Source of the DNA: CALMEC01 sp031366605
Lineage (GTDB): Bacteria > Actinomycetota > Thermoleophilia > Miltoncostaeales > Miltoncostaeaceae
NCBI GenBank assembly: GCA_031366605.1
Contig: JANLOO010000023.1
Span: forward strand, 86,823-150,822
Length of the DNA stretch: 64,000 nucleotides
Direction: 5' to 3'
Numbering within the stretch: the stretch's first letter is position 1; each line of letters begins with the position of its first letter. The position numbers and the translations under genes were made by a program. Below are positions 8,646-17,339 of the stretch, in pieces. The notes beneath the pieces were generated by a model, which saw only the letters and a program-made list of their open reading frames with translations, did not search any database and was not told the origin of the DNA.

Positions 8646-9758
8646 TCAGACCCCTGCGGACTCGGTCGCCGCGACGGTCATCGCCAGGTAGAGCGCATCG
8701 ACAGGCACGCGAGCGCCGGGGTTCTCGAGCGCCGCGACCACCACCTCGAGGACCGGTCGGATTCGGTCCAAGGCGTTCCCGGCCGGGCCGGGATCCGGGT
8801 CGCGGCAGACCGACAACGCGAGCTCGAGGCTCTCCCGCGCCGATGCTGCCCGGTTCCGCACGACGTCCGCGAATGCCGTCGCGCAGTACGTGTAGAGCCG
8901 CATGAGCGAGCCGTCAATGGTCAGGGTCCGCGGACGCCGGGGGGTCGTCGGCGTCGCAGGGGCATCGTGGGCGAGGACGCCCCGCATGGTTCCGCCCAAC
9001 ACGGCCCGCAACTCGGTGTCAGTCAGTCGGGCAGCGGCTGCGCACCGCAGCGTGACGGAGAGGCCCAACAGCGGTTGACCGTAGGGAGCGTCCGAGCCGT
9101 AGACGATGCGTTCGATTGGGACGCGGGCGAACAGTTCGAGCAGATCGAGTGGCCCGAAGACCGAGGTGTCAAAGAACGCGGCGGGGTGGTCCGCAAGTCG
9201 TGTCGCGAAGATGCCCTGATCCGCGATGCCGCCATGCGCCAAGATGAGGGGAGCGCCGGGATGTCGCATCGCCACGTTGCAGAGGCCATCGGCGAGACGC
9301 CCTGAGCCGCGCCCCGCGTGGATCAGGATCGGCACACCCGCGTCTTCGGCAACGGCGAAGATCCCGTCGATGTCGGCCCCGTCGAACCCAAACGCCTGCG
9401 CCCGTGGATGGAGTTTGATCCCGCGGGCGCCGCGGGCCAGGCAGCGCTCGGCCTCGGCAACCGGGCCGTCCGCCGGGTCCAAGCGACAAAACGGAATGAG
9501 CCGACCTTGGGATGCGTCGGCCCACGTGAGCACCCGATCGTTCGGGACGCGATAGGCGGGAGCGCGTTCCGGATCGTGGAGTGGGAACACACACGCTTGG
9601 CGGACGTCGACCTGGTCGAGCTGCTGCAGCAACCTGGTCAGATCGAGTTTGTGGCCGTCCTCGTCGGTACCGAGGTGGGTGTGGGCATCGAGGATCTCGG
9701 CTGCGGGCGGCGTCAGCGCGCGCACCTCGTCTGCGAACTGCACAAGTTCGGGCCGCAT
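8646..9758 (-). CDS. Amidohydrolase family protein (TIM-barrel metal hydrolase)
   Basis: The 370-residue protein has hallmarks of the amidohydrolase-2 family: DAHTHLG near the N-terminus (metal-binding His-x-His), GIKLHPR, a mid-barrel HAGRG, LAHGG, and YGSDAPYG with the metal Asp near the barrel end. Such enzymes hydrolyse or decarboxylate small ring or lactone substrates; the substrate here is unknown. The C-terminal ~90 residues are extra helical sequence beyond the barrel. The ATG at 9758 follows a TATCCT element by 6 nt, and only 23 bp separate it from the divergent kinase pseudogene. Confidence 0.8.
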   Translation of the reverse strand: MRPELVQFADEVRALTPPAAEILDAHTHLGTDEDGHKLDLTRLLQQLDQVDVRQACVFPLHDPERAPAYRVPNDRVLTWADASQGRLIPFCRLDPADGPVAEAERCLARGARGIKLHPRAQAFGFDGADIDGIFAVAEDAGVPILIHAGRGSGRLADGLCNVAMRHPGAPLILAHGGIADQGIFATRLADHPAAFFDTSVFGPLDLLELFARVPIERIVYGSDAPYGQPLLGLSVTLRCAAAARLTDTELRAVLGGTMRGVLAHDAPATPTTPRRPRTLTIDGSLMRLYTYCATAFADVVRNRAASARESLELALSVCRDPDPGPAGNALDRIRPVLEVVVAALENPGARVPVDALYLAMTVAATESAGV

Positions 9759-9764
9759 GGGCTC

Positions 9765-9774
9765 AGGATAGGGT
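9765..9774. promoter_or_regulatory. Overlapping divergent -10 elements
   Basis: AGGATAGGGT contains TATCCT on the minus strand (9765-9770, 6 nt before the amidohydrolase ATG) and TAGGGT on the plus strand (9769-9774, 7 nt before the kinase ATG). The two leaderless promoters share bases and cannot easily fire at once. Confidence 0.5.
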
Positions 9775-9781
9775 GTCGGGC

Positions 9782-10756
9782 ATGCCACTGGTCGCCGGGA
9801 TCGATTCGTCCACACAGTCCGTCAAGGTCGTGGTGTGCGATGCAGAGAGCGGAGTGGTGGTTCGTGGGGGTCGGTCACCCCATCCTGACGGCACCGAGTG
9901 TGAGCCGGAGACGTGGTGGGACGCGTTGGCCGCAGCCTCGGCAGGCCTGCTGGAGGGCGTCGAAGCGTTGGCGGTCGCGGGCCAGCAGCACGGGATGGTG
10001 GTGCTTGACGATGACGGTCAGGTCGTGCGCCCCGCGTTGCTGTGGAACGACACCGCTCGGCATCTGACGCCGCCGACCTGGTCCACGAGCTTGGCGGCGC
10101 ACAGCCATGGGCCGATGCCGTCGGCAGCGTCCCGGTCGCGGCGTTCACCGTCACCAAATTGCGGTGGCTGGCGCGCGCCGAACCCGACCACGCGGCCCGG
10201 GTCGCGCGGGTGATGCTGCCGCACGACTGGCTCACATGGCGTTTGGCTGGGCGGCCTGAGGTGGCCACGACGGACCGGGGAGACGCCAGCGGCACGGGCT
10301 ACTGGTCGCCGGCGACCGGGGAGTACCGCACGGATCTGTTGGTGCGTGCCTTCGGTCGCGAACTCGGCGTCCCGCGGGTCGCCGGGCCCGCAGAGGTGAT
10401 CGGGGAGACCGGACAGGGCATCGCCCTTGCAGCCGGGACCGGGGACAACATGGCGGCGGCGCTCGGCCTCGGCCTCGAATCCGGGGATATGGTGGTGTCG
10501 CTGGGCACTTCGGGCACGGCGTTCGCCGTGGCGGCATCGCCGAGCCATGACCCCTCTGGGCAGGTCGCTGGATTCGCCGATGCCACTGGTCGGTGGCTGC
10601 CCCTCGTGTGCACACTCAACGCGGCCCGGGTGCTCACCTCGACCGCAACGCTGCTTGGCGTCGATCTGGACGGGTTGAGCGACCTGGCCCTCGCGGCTCG
10701 TCCAGGGGCCGCAGGCCTGACGCTGCTGCCGTACCTGGACGGAGAGCGGACGCCCC
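9782..10756 (+). pseudogene. Xylulokinase (FGGY kinase) fragment, frameshifted and truncated
   Basis: An intact enzyme would phosphorylate D-xylulose. The N-terminal GIDSSTQSVK phosphate loop and VAGQQHGMV are in one frame to about 10054. The match then continues one frame over, as if one base of a C run were lost (the text has gacaccgctcgg, and an extra C restores WNDTR-SASDAADL). This second frame holds LPHDWLTWRL, the TGDNMAAALG region and SLGTSGTAFAV, then stops resembling a kinase right after the conserved GERTP. Roughly the last 150-200 residues are absent. It is non-functional as written. Confidence 0.8.
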
Positions 10757-11274
10757 GAACACGTGGGCCTGGCGATCGACCTGGGCGCCGACTGGCCCTG
10801 GCCGGGCGAGGCAACCCTGGCGTGGCCGCTGGGGCCCGACTCGCTGCGGTCCGACTTGCGGTCAAGAGTGAAGGGACGCCGTTCCCGGCCGAGGTCGGTT
10901 GGCACCCGTGGTTTCGACGACGACTTGCCCGCGGCGGTGATCTGACGTGGAAGGCGGACGCCGTCTCGCTCCTGGAACGGGGCGCGGACCACCTGCCCAC
11001 AGGCCGCCGGCTCGACCCGACCCTGGTGTCGGGGCCATATGACGACGCGTTCGAGGTCCCCGATGGGCGGGTCGAGCTGCGGTGGCCTGGAGCGTTGAGG
11101 ATGGAGTGCCAAAGCGATGTGCGCTGGTTCGTGGTGTTCGACGAGCTTTCGGACCTCGTCTGCATCGAACCTGAGACAGCGCCACCAGGCCTCAGCAGGA
11201 ACGCGCCGCTGGTGCGACCGGGCTCACCCAGGAGCGCGAGCGTCACGTGGAGCTGGGATCGTGGTCCCGAATGA
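10757..11274 (+). pseudogene. Aldose 1-epimerase C-terminal fragment, frameshifted
   Basis: Immediately after the truncated kinase, the sequence resembles the second half of a galactose-mutarotase-like aldose 1-epimerase. EHVGLAIDLGADWPWPG lies in one frame. Near 10830-10860 the match moves to the next frame, with VKSEGTPFPAEVGWHPWF (a typical HPWF active-site region), a conserved PYDDAFEV and VCIEPETAPP, and it ends at 11274. The N-terminal part of the epimerase is missing. The two partial genes seem joined by a deletion in a sugar-use locus, or by an assembly error. Confidence 0.7.
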
Positions 11275-11355
11275 CACAACCGTTGACGGGCTGATCGCGG
11301 TCGCAAACTGCGAAGGCTCCGCTCAGTGGGGGTCAGGCGGCGGGATCAATGCGAG

Positions 11356-11361
11356 TAAGCT
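11356..11361 (+). promoter_or_regulatory. uvrA -10 element TAAGCT, leaderless
   Basis: TAAGCT ends 6 nt before the GTG at 11368. It supports this GTG as the start. No LexA-like box is evident. Confidence 0.45.
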
Positions 11362-11367
11362 AGGTGG

Positions 11368-14238
11368 GTGGCGAGCTCTCCCTCAGGTGTCATCCGCGTC
11401 ATGGGCGCCCGTGAGCACAACCTCAAGGATGTCTCGATCGAGATCCCGCGCAACGCCCTCGTGGTCATCACGGGACTCTCGGGCAGTGGGAAATCGAGCC
11501 TCGCGTTCGACACGTTGTACGCCGAGGGGCAGCGGCGGTACGTCGAGAGCCTGTCGTCCTACGCCCGCCAGTTCCTCGGGCAGATGGACAAGCCGGATGT
11601 CGACACGATCGAGGGTCTGTCGCCCGCGATCTCGATCGATCAGAAGACGACGAGCCGCAACCCACGTTCGACCGTCGCCACCGCGACCGAGATATACGAC
11701 TACCTGCGTCTCCTCTTTGCCAGGGTGGGGGAACCGCACTGCCCGACGTGTGGCAAACCGATCACTGGGCAGAGCGTCGAGCAGATCGCCGACCGGGTGC
11801 TGGAGTTGGAGGAGGGCATTCGCTTCCAAGTCCTGGCGCCGCTCGTGCGCGGCCGTAAGGGTGAGCACCGCGATGTGCTCGACCACATCAAGAATGAGGG
11901 CTTCGCGCGCGTCGCGGTCGATGGTGAGACCTACCTGATCGACGAGGCCCCGCCACTCGACAAGAAACGCAATCACACGATCGAGGTCGTGGTCGACCGG
12001 CTCGTGATGAAACAGGATCTTCGGCGACGACTGCACGAGAGCCTCGAGACCGCGGTCAATCTGGCCGACGGGTTGGTGCGCATCGAGGAGGTGGGGGGCG
12101 AGGCGCGCTCCTGGATGTATTCGGAGCGTTTCGCGTGTACCGAACACGGCGCGTCGCTTGCGGAGCTGGCGCCGCGGACATTTTCGTTCAACTCGCCGCA
12201 TGGCGCGTGCGAGGTCTGCACGGGCCTCGGCTTTACGCTCGAAGTCGATCCGGAGCTGGTGGTCGACCCCGAGCGGACCTTGCGAGGCGGCGCGCTGTTG
12301 CCGTGGTCGGACCGCACTACGGACTACTACGAGTTGTTGCTCGAGGCCGTTGGCGACGAACATGAGATCGACCTGGACATGCCGTTCGGCCGGCTCCCCG
12401 AAGACCACCAGGACCTGGTCGTCAACGGTCCCGGCGGACGTGGTGAGCGGGTGCAGATCGGCAAGCGGCGCAAGCGCCGTCGCGGGGGCTACACCTCGGG
12501 GCTGACGTGGTTTGAAGGGCTCATCCCGCAGCTTCGCCGCCAGTACCGTACGACCGGCTCGCCGCAGATTCGTGAGCGCATCGAGCAGTTCATGTCGCTG
12601 GTGCCGTGTCAGGGCTGCGGCGGGGCACGGCTTCGCCCCGAGGTGCTGGCCGTGACCGTCGGCGACAACTCCATCTCCCAACTCTGCGAGCTGTCGGTGT
12701 CGGACGCGCTGCGATTCTTCGACACGGTGCGCCTGACCGAGACACAAGCGTTCATCGCCCAGCGTGTCATCCAGGAAGTCACGGAGCGCCTGCGATTTCT
12801 CGAGGCCGTTGGTGTTGGATATCTCACGCTCGCGCGCGCGGCCGGCACGTTGTCCGGCGGCGAGGCTCAGCGGATTCGTTTGGCCACGCAGATCGGCGCT
12901 GGGCTGGTGGGTGTGCTCTACATCCTTGACGAGCCCTCCATCGGTCTGCATCAGCGCGACAACCGCAAGCTGACCGCGACGCTCGAGCGCCTGCGCGATC
13001 TGGGCAACACGGTCATCGTCGTCGAGCATGACGAGGACATGATGCGCAGCGCCGACCACGTCATTGACATGGGCCCCGGGGCCGGTGAACACGGTGGCTA
13101 CGTCGTCGCCGAGGGTTCGGTCGAGGACGTCGAGGCCAGCCCGGAGTCGGTGACCGGGGCGTTCCTGTCGGGGCGCCGTCGCATCGAGCCGCCCAAGAAG
13201 CGCCGCCGGCCGGCCGGGTGGCTCACCGTCACGGGCGCGCGTGAACACAACCTGCAAGAGATCGACGTGGCATTCCCGGTCGGGGCGTTGACCTGCGTCA
13301 CGGGCGTCTCAGGATCGGGTAAGAGCACGCTGGTCAACGAGATCGTCCTCAAAGCCCTGTCGAGTCGTCTCAACCGCAAGCCCCAACGACCGGGGCGGCA
13401 CACGTCGATCGAGGGGCTGGAGCATTTCGACAAGGTCATCGCGATCGACCAGTCGCCCATCGGTCGTACGCCACGCTCCAACCCGGCCACCTACACCGGC
13501 TTGTTCGACCTGGTTCGCGAGCTGTTCAGCAAGACGCAGGATTCGCGCTCACGCGGCTACGCCCCCGGACGGTTCAGCTTCAACGTCAAAGGTGGGCGCT
13601 GCGAGGCGTGCAAGGGCGACGGCACGATCACGATCGAAATGCACTTCTTGCCCGACGTCTACGTGCCGTGTGAGGTTTGCCACGGCAAGCGCTACAACCG
13701 CGAGACGCTCGCTGTCTACTACAAGGGCAAGAACATCCACGATGTGCTCCAGATGAGTATCGAAGAGGCATTGGGGTTCTTCGGGCCCGTGCCGCGCATC
13801 GCCCGACGGCTGCAGACGTTGCACGACGTGGGCCTTGACTACATGCGTCTGGGGCAGCCGGCGACCACGCTGTCGGGCGGTGAGGCGCAACGCGTCAAGC
13901 TGGCCACGGAGCTCTCCAAGATCGCAACCGGCCGGACGCTCTACGTGTTGGACGAGCCGACGACAGGGCTGCACTTCGCCGATATCGAGAAGCTGCTCGA
14001 GGTCCTGCAGCGTCTGGCCGACCAGGGCAACACGGTCCTCGTCATCGAGCACAACCTGGACGTCATCAAGTGCGCCGACTGGATCGTCGACCTGGGCCCC
14101 GAGGGCGGTGCAGGCGGCGGTCAGGTCATCGCTCTCGGAACGCCCGAAGACGTCGCCGAGACCGAAGGCTCCCACACCGGCGAGTACCTGCGCGGGTTGG
14201 TCAACCCGGCCAAGGGGCGGCGCAAAGCCGCAGCGTAG
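11368..14238 (+). CDS. uvrA: Excinuclease ABC subunit A
   Basis: UvrA is the dimeric ATPase that first detects bulky DNA lesions and loads UvrB. At 956 residues it is full length. It has two ABC modules: Walker A GLSGSGKSS near residue 34 and GVSGSGKST near residue 648, each with an LSGGEAQR signature and a LDEPS/LDEPT Walker B. Zinc-finger cysteine pairs are visible (CPTCGK, CQGCGG, CEACKG, CEVCHG). The GTG start follows a leaderless -10. It stands alone, with a convergent gene downstream. Confidence 0.97.
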   Translation: MASSPSGVIRVMGAREHNLKDVSIEIPRNALVVITGLSGSGKSSLAFDTLYAEGQRRYVESLSSYARQFLGQMDKPDVDTIEGLSPAISIDQKTTSRNPRSTVATATEIYDYLRLLFARVGEPHCPTCGKPITGQSVEQIADRVLELEEGIRFQVLAPLVRGRKGEHRDVLDHIKNEGFARVAVDGETYLIDEAPPLDKKRNHTIEVVVDRLVMKQDLRRRLHESLETAVNLADGLVRIEEVGGEARSWMYSERFACTEHGASLAELAPRTFSFNSPHGACEVCTGLGFTLEVDPELVVDPERTLRGGALLPWSDRTTDYYELLLEAVGDEHEIDLDMPFGRLPEDHQDLVVNGPGGRGERVQIGKRRKRRRGGYTSGLTWFEGLIPQLRRQYRTTGSPQIRERIEQFMSLVPCQGCGGARLRPEVLAVTVGDNSISQLCELSVSDALRFFDTVRLTETQAFIAQRVIQEVTERLRFLEAVGVGYLTLARAAGTLSGGEAQRIRLATQIGAGLVGVLYILDEPSIGLHQRDNRKLTATLERLRDLGNTVIVVEHDEDMMRSADHVIDMGPGAGEHGGYVVAEGSVEDVEASPESVTGAFLSGRRRIEPPKKRRRPAGWLTVTGAREHNLQEIDVAFPVGALTCVTGVSGSGKSTLVNEIVLKALSSRLNRKPQRPGRHTSIEGLEHFDKVIAIDQSPIGRTPRSNPATYTGLFDLVRELFSKTQDSRSRGYAPGRFSFNVKGGRCEACKGDGTITIEMHFLPDVYVPCEVCHGKRYNRETLAVYYKGKNIHDVLQMSIEEALGFFGPVPRIARRLQTLHDVGLDYMRLGQPATTLSGGEAQRVKLATELSKIATGRTLYVLDEPTTGLHFADIEKLLEVLQRLADQGNTVLVIEHNLDVIKCADWIVDLGPEGGAGGGQVIALGTPEDVAETEGSHTGEYLRGLVNPAKGRRKAAA

Positions 14239-14287
14239 GTCGCAGGATCCCCTCCGTAGGTCTCAGGGGTCGCGAACTGGCCGTGAA

Positions 14288-15007
14288 TCAGGTCAGCGAG
14301 ACGATGTCGCGGACGAGATCGATCGTCGCGACGACGATGACGAGTCCGGCGAGGATGGGAAGCGCGAAACGGATGACGACCGTCAACATCCGCCCACCGC
14401 GATGACGGGTGCCGACGAACCACAGCCCGGCGACGGCTGCTGCGACGCCGACCGCCGGCAGCGCGAGAACGCCGATCGCAGGGATTGCCACCGTTCGGGG
14501 CCTGCGCGTCGGCGGCATCGGTGACCAGCGCTCGATCAACATGGCCGTGGCCAGGCCACCGACCGCCGGCAGCGCGATGAACCCTCCGATTGCAAGCGGT
14601 GTCGGCGTCAAAAGGGTGAAGTCGACCCCGCCCTGGTGGATGATCACCGCGCCCCCCAGGGTCCCGCAGAGCGTTGTCCACAGACCGACACGGGTGGATC
14701 GCCCGGAGATGGCGGTACGGAGGCAGGCGTACCCGAGCCCTCCCAGGGCTCCGACGAGCCCGGTGATGACGAGCAGGGTAAACGTCTCGCGCGTCACCTG
14801 TCCGATCGTGAAGCCGTCATCGCTGGTGACTCCGAGGACGACATCGGGGGACGTGCGGCGCAGAAGGAACATCAGAAGCCGCCCAAGTGGACCGACGATC
14901 AGGTATCCGACCAAAGTTCCGGCGCCGAGGCCGACACCCACCAACCAGCCGATGTCGCGCATGTCCTCACGCCATGGACGTGAGATCGGCCAGCTGAGGG
15001 ATTCCAT
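14288..15007 (-). CDS. Multi-pass membrane protein of unknown function
   Basis: The 239-residue protein has about six hydrophobic helices, including WLVGVGLGAGTLVGYLIVG, a TLLVITGLVGALGGLGY segment and a C-terminal ALPILAGLVIVVATIDLV. No known transporter or enzyme motif is recognised. The ATG at 15007 gives a start followed directly by the first helix; an open frame extends 50 codons further upstream but is arginine-rich and unlikely to be translated. It lies downstream of the MMPL transporter gene on the same strand and could be co-transcribed with it. Confidence 0.6.
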   Translation of the reverse strand: MESLSWPISRPWREDMRDIGWLVGVGLGAGTLVGYLIVGPLGRLLMFLLRRTSPDVVLGVTSDDGFTIGQVTRETFTLLVITGLVGALGGLGYACLRTAISGRSTRVGLWTTLCGTLGGAVIIHQGGVDFTLLTPTPLAIGGFIALPAVGGLATAMLIERWSPMPPTRRPRTVAIPAIGVLALPAVGVAAAVAGLWFVGTRHRGGRMLTVVIRFALPILAGLVIVVATIDLVRDIVSLT

Positions 15008-15069
15008 GGGCGCACGATAGGCGATGAGTGACGCGGTCGGCAAGCGCCGGCCAGGTACCCGTGACGCGC

Positions 15070-17328
15070 TCACAGTGAGCCGTGCGACTCCTCGGAATGT
15101 GGTCTCGGCAGGATGCGATCGAGCCACCGGGGCAACCACCAATTCCACTTGCCTGCAACGCACATGAATGCCGGGACCAGGATGACGCGCACGATCGTGG
15201 CGTCAAGAAATACCGCCACCGCCAGTCCGAGCGACGATTCCTTGATCGGGATCAGGCGGTTGAGCAAGAACGACAGGAACACGACGATCATGATCGCAGC
15301 GGCCGCCGTGATGACCCCGCCGCTGCGGGCGAGGCCCCACGCCACCGCCGCGCGATCGTCGCCGTGTTGGTCGTAGTGCTCGCGGACGCGGGTCAACAGG
15401 AACACCTCGTAGTCCATCGAGAGCCCGAACAGGATCGAGAACAAGAACGGTGGTACCCACGAGGTGACGTGGCCCAGGTTCTGGAATCCCAACACCCCGT
15501 CACCCCATCCCCATTGGAACGCCATGACCAGCACCCCATAGGCCGCCACGACCGACAGCAACGTCATGATCACCGCCTTGAGCGGCAGCAGGATCGACCG
15601 GAACAGGATCACCAGCACGATGAACGTCAGCAGCATGACCAGCGCGACTACGCGCGGCAGGTTGTGCGCGACCGTGTCGTTGAAGTCGCGGTTCTGGCTT
15701 GCGGCGCCGCCGATCAACACCCGCGCGTTGCCAAGCGAGGGGGTCGACGGCACGATCTGCCGTTCGATCCTGGCCACCAGATCTTGGGCCTGGGCGGTGT
15801 CCTCGCCGAAGGCCGGAATGACATCGATGAGCTGGGCGGTTCCGTCGTCGGCGACCTTGGGTGTGCGCACGATCGTCACCGCGGGGTCGCGGCGGATCGC
15901 GGTGACGAGCGCATCAACGCCTGCCTGCGCCGGCGCGCCACGGCCTCCGTCGACGACGATGCGAAGTTGGGCCAGCGCGCCCGGTCCCAACTCGCGCGCC
16001 ACGGCATCCGACGCGCGAATGGACGGAGCGTTGCGGGGCAGCGAGGTCGCGCCACTCGAGCCGAGGTCCAGCCAGATGACGGGGACTGCAAGTCCGAGTA
16101 ACAGTGATGTCGAGCCGACGAGATACGGCCATGGTCGGCGCATCACCCGCTCGGCCCATCGCGCCCATCGTGTCTGTTCGACCGGTCCATCGCGGAATGT
16201 CGGCGGTCGAAGGCGCGCTCCCACGTTCCATTTCGTGACGCGGGTTCCGAGCACGGCGAGGATGGCGGGAATCAACGTCAGTCCTGTCGCCATGGCCGCC
16301 GTGACGACGGCGATCGACCCGATCGCGAAGCCGGTGAAGATCGGTACGCCCACGGCGAACATCCCGGCGAGCGCGACCACCACGGTGATGCCGCTGAAGA
16401 AGATCGCGCGCCCGGAGGTCTGCATTGTCGTGGCGAGTGCGTCCGGGATCGCGCGCCCCGCTTGGAGTTCCTCCGTGAATCGGCGCACAAGAAACAGGGA
16501 GTAGTCGAGCCCGACACCGATCCCCACCAGCGGCACGATGTTCTGCACGTAGATCGACAGGTCGGCGCCACGGGCGACGAAGTACAGTGCCCCCAGCGTC
16601 ACGATGAGCGCGGCAGACGTCGTGATGATCGGCAAGCCGGCCGCGATGAGGGATCCCAGGACCACCAGCAGGATCAGCAGGACGATCGGCAGCTGGATCA
16701 GCTCCGACTTGCGTAGATCGGTCTGGTTGACGTTGTCGAAGTCGGCAAAGACGGCAGGCCCGCCGGTCAGCTCGACGCGCACCTTGGGCGTCGCTTCGGC
16801 ACGAGCGGCCGCGATGACGCGGTCGGACTCTTTGAGCGCCTCGTCCAACCCGGCGCGGATGCCCGCCACGAGGAACACGGTGCGCCCATCGCGCCCTGTC
16901 AACGGCTCGCTGACCTTGCCCACGAGCGGGTCGGTCGAGAGCGCCGCGCGCACATGTCGTGCGGTGGCGGTGAGCGCGTCGACGTCATGGATCCCGCTGT
17001 TGAGGGTCACCACCGTCGTCAACGTCGTGGGGAAGTCCGCGCTGAAGCGATTCAGGATCGTGATGCGGGCCTGCTCGGAGGTCGATCCCGCGATCTCGAA
17101 ACCACCGGGGGTCAGCTCGTCGGCGAGCCGGGGGGCGAGCACGCCGAACGCGACCAGTACGGCGAGCCACGCCCCGATGATCCACCACGGTTTGCGTGCG
17201 CAGAACCTGCCCAGGCCCGCGAAGACGCCCCGGAACGCGGAATCGGTTGGGGCGGAGGCCACCGCGAGACGATACCCCGACGCGGCACAGGTCGTACGAG
17301 GGGTGAGCGGCGCGACGGCCTGTGACAT
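15070..17328 (-). CDS. MMPL/RND-family transporter
   Basis: This is an RND-superfamily membrane exporter of 752 residues. It shows the duplicated MMPL architecture: one helix near residue 50, a large extracytoplasmic loop with RFSADFPTT-like sequence, a five-helix bundle (about 200-380), a second helix, a second loop, and a second five-helix bundle ending near 735. Motifs such as GVGLDYSLFLVRRF and GLSMDYEVFLLTRVREH carry the Asp-Tyr pairs expected in proton-driven MmpL proteins. Substrates are typically lipids or hydrophobic drugs. Its start is only 11 nt from the divergent tryptophanase start. Confidence 0.9.
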   Translation of the reverse strand: MSQAVAPLTPRTTCAASGYRLAVASAPTDSAFRGVFAGLGRFCARKPWWIIGAWLAVLVAFGVLAPRLADELTPGGFEIAGSTSEQARITILNRFSADFPTTLTTVVTLNSGIHDVDALTATARHVRAALSTDPLVGKVSEPLTGRDGRTVFLVAGIRAGLDEALKESDRVIAAARAEATPKVRVELTGGPAVFADFDNVNQTDLRKSELIQLPIVLLILLVVLGSLIAAGLPIITTSAALIVTLGALYFVARGADLSIYVQNIVPLVGIGVGLDYSLFLVRRFTEELQAGRAIPDALATTMQTSGRAIFFSGITVVVALAGMFAVGVPIFTGFAIGSIAVVTAAMATGLTLIPAILAVLGTRVTKWNVGARLRPPTFRDGPVEQTRWARWAERVMRRPWPYLVGSTSLLLGLAVPVIWLDLGSSGATSLPRNAPSIRASDAVARELGPGALAQLRIVVDGGRGAPAQAGVDALVTAIRRDPAVTIVRTPKVADDGTAQLIDVIPAFGEDTAQAQDLVARIERQIVPSTPSLGNARVLIGGAASQNRDFNDTVAHNLPRVVALVMLLTFIVLVILFRSILLPLKAVIMTLLSVVAAYGVLVMAFQWGWGDGVLGFQNLGHVTSWVPPFLFSILFGLSMDYEVFLLTRVREHYDQHGDDRAAVAWGLARSGGVITAAAAIMIVVFLSFLLNRLIPIKESSLGLAVAVFLDATIVRVILVPAFMCVAGKWNWWLPRWLDRILPRPHSEESHGSL

Positions 17329-17339
17329 CGTGTCATTCG

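Noticed and set aside
10050..10060. Programmed frameshifting in the xylulokinase
   Set aside because: There is no slippery heptamer or downstream pseudoknot, and the C-terminal third of the kinase is missing anyway.
11383..13257. 624-codon open frame antisense to uvrA, and similar long antisense frames (for example 36868-39444 and 18599-20746)
   Set aside because: These are by-products of high GC third-position bias on the opposite strand of real genes. They have no ribosome sites, their composition is Arg/Asp-rich or random, and they show no family motifs.
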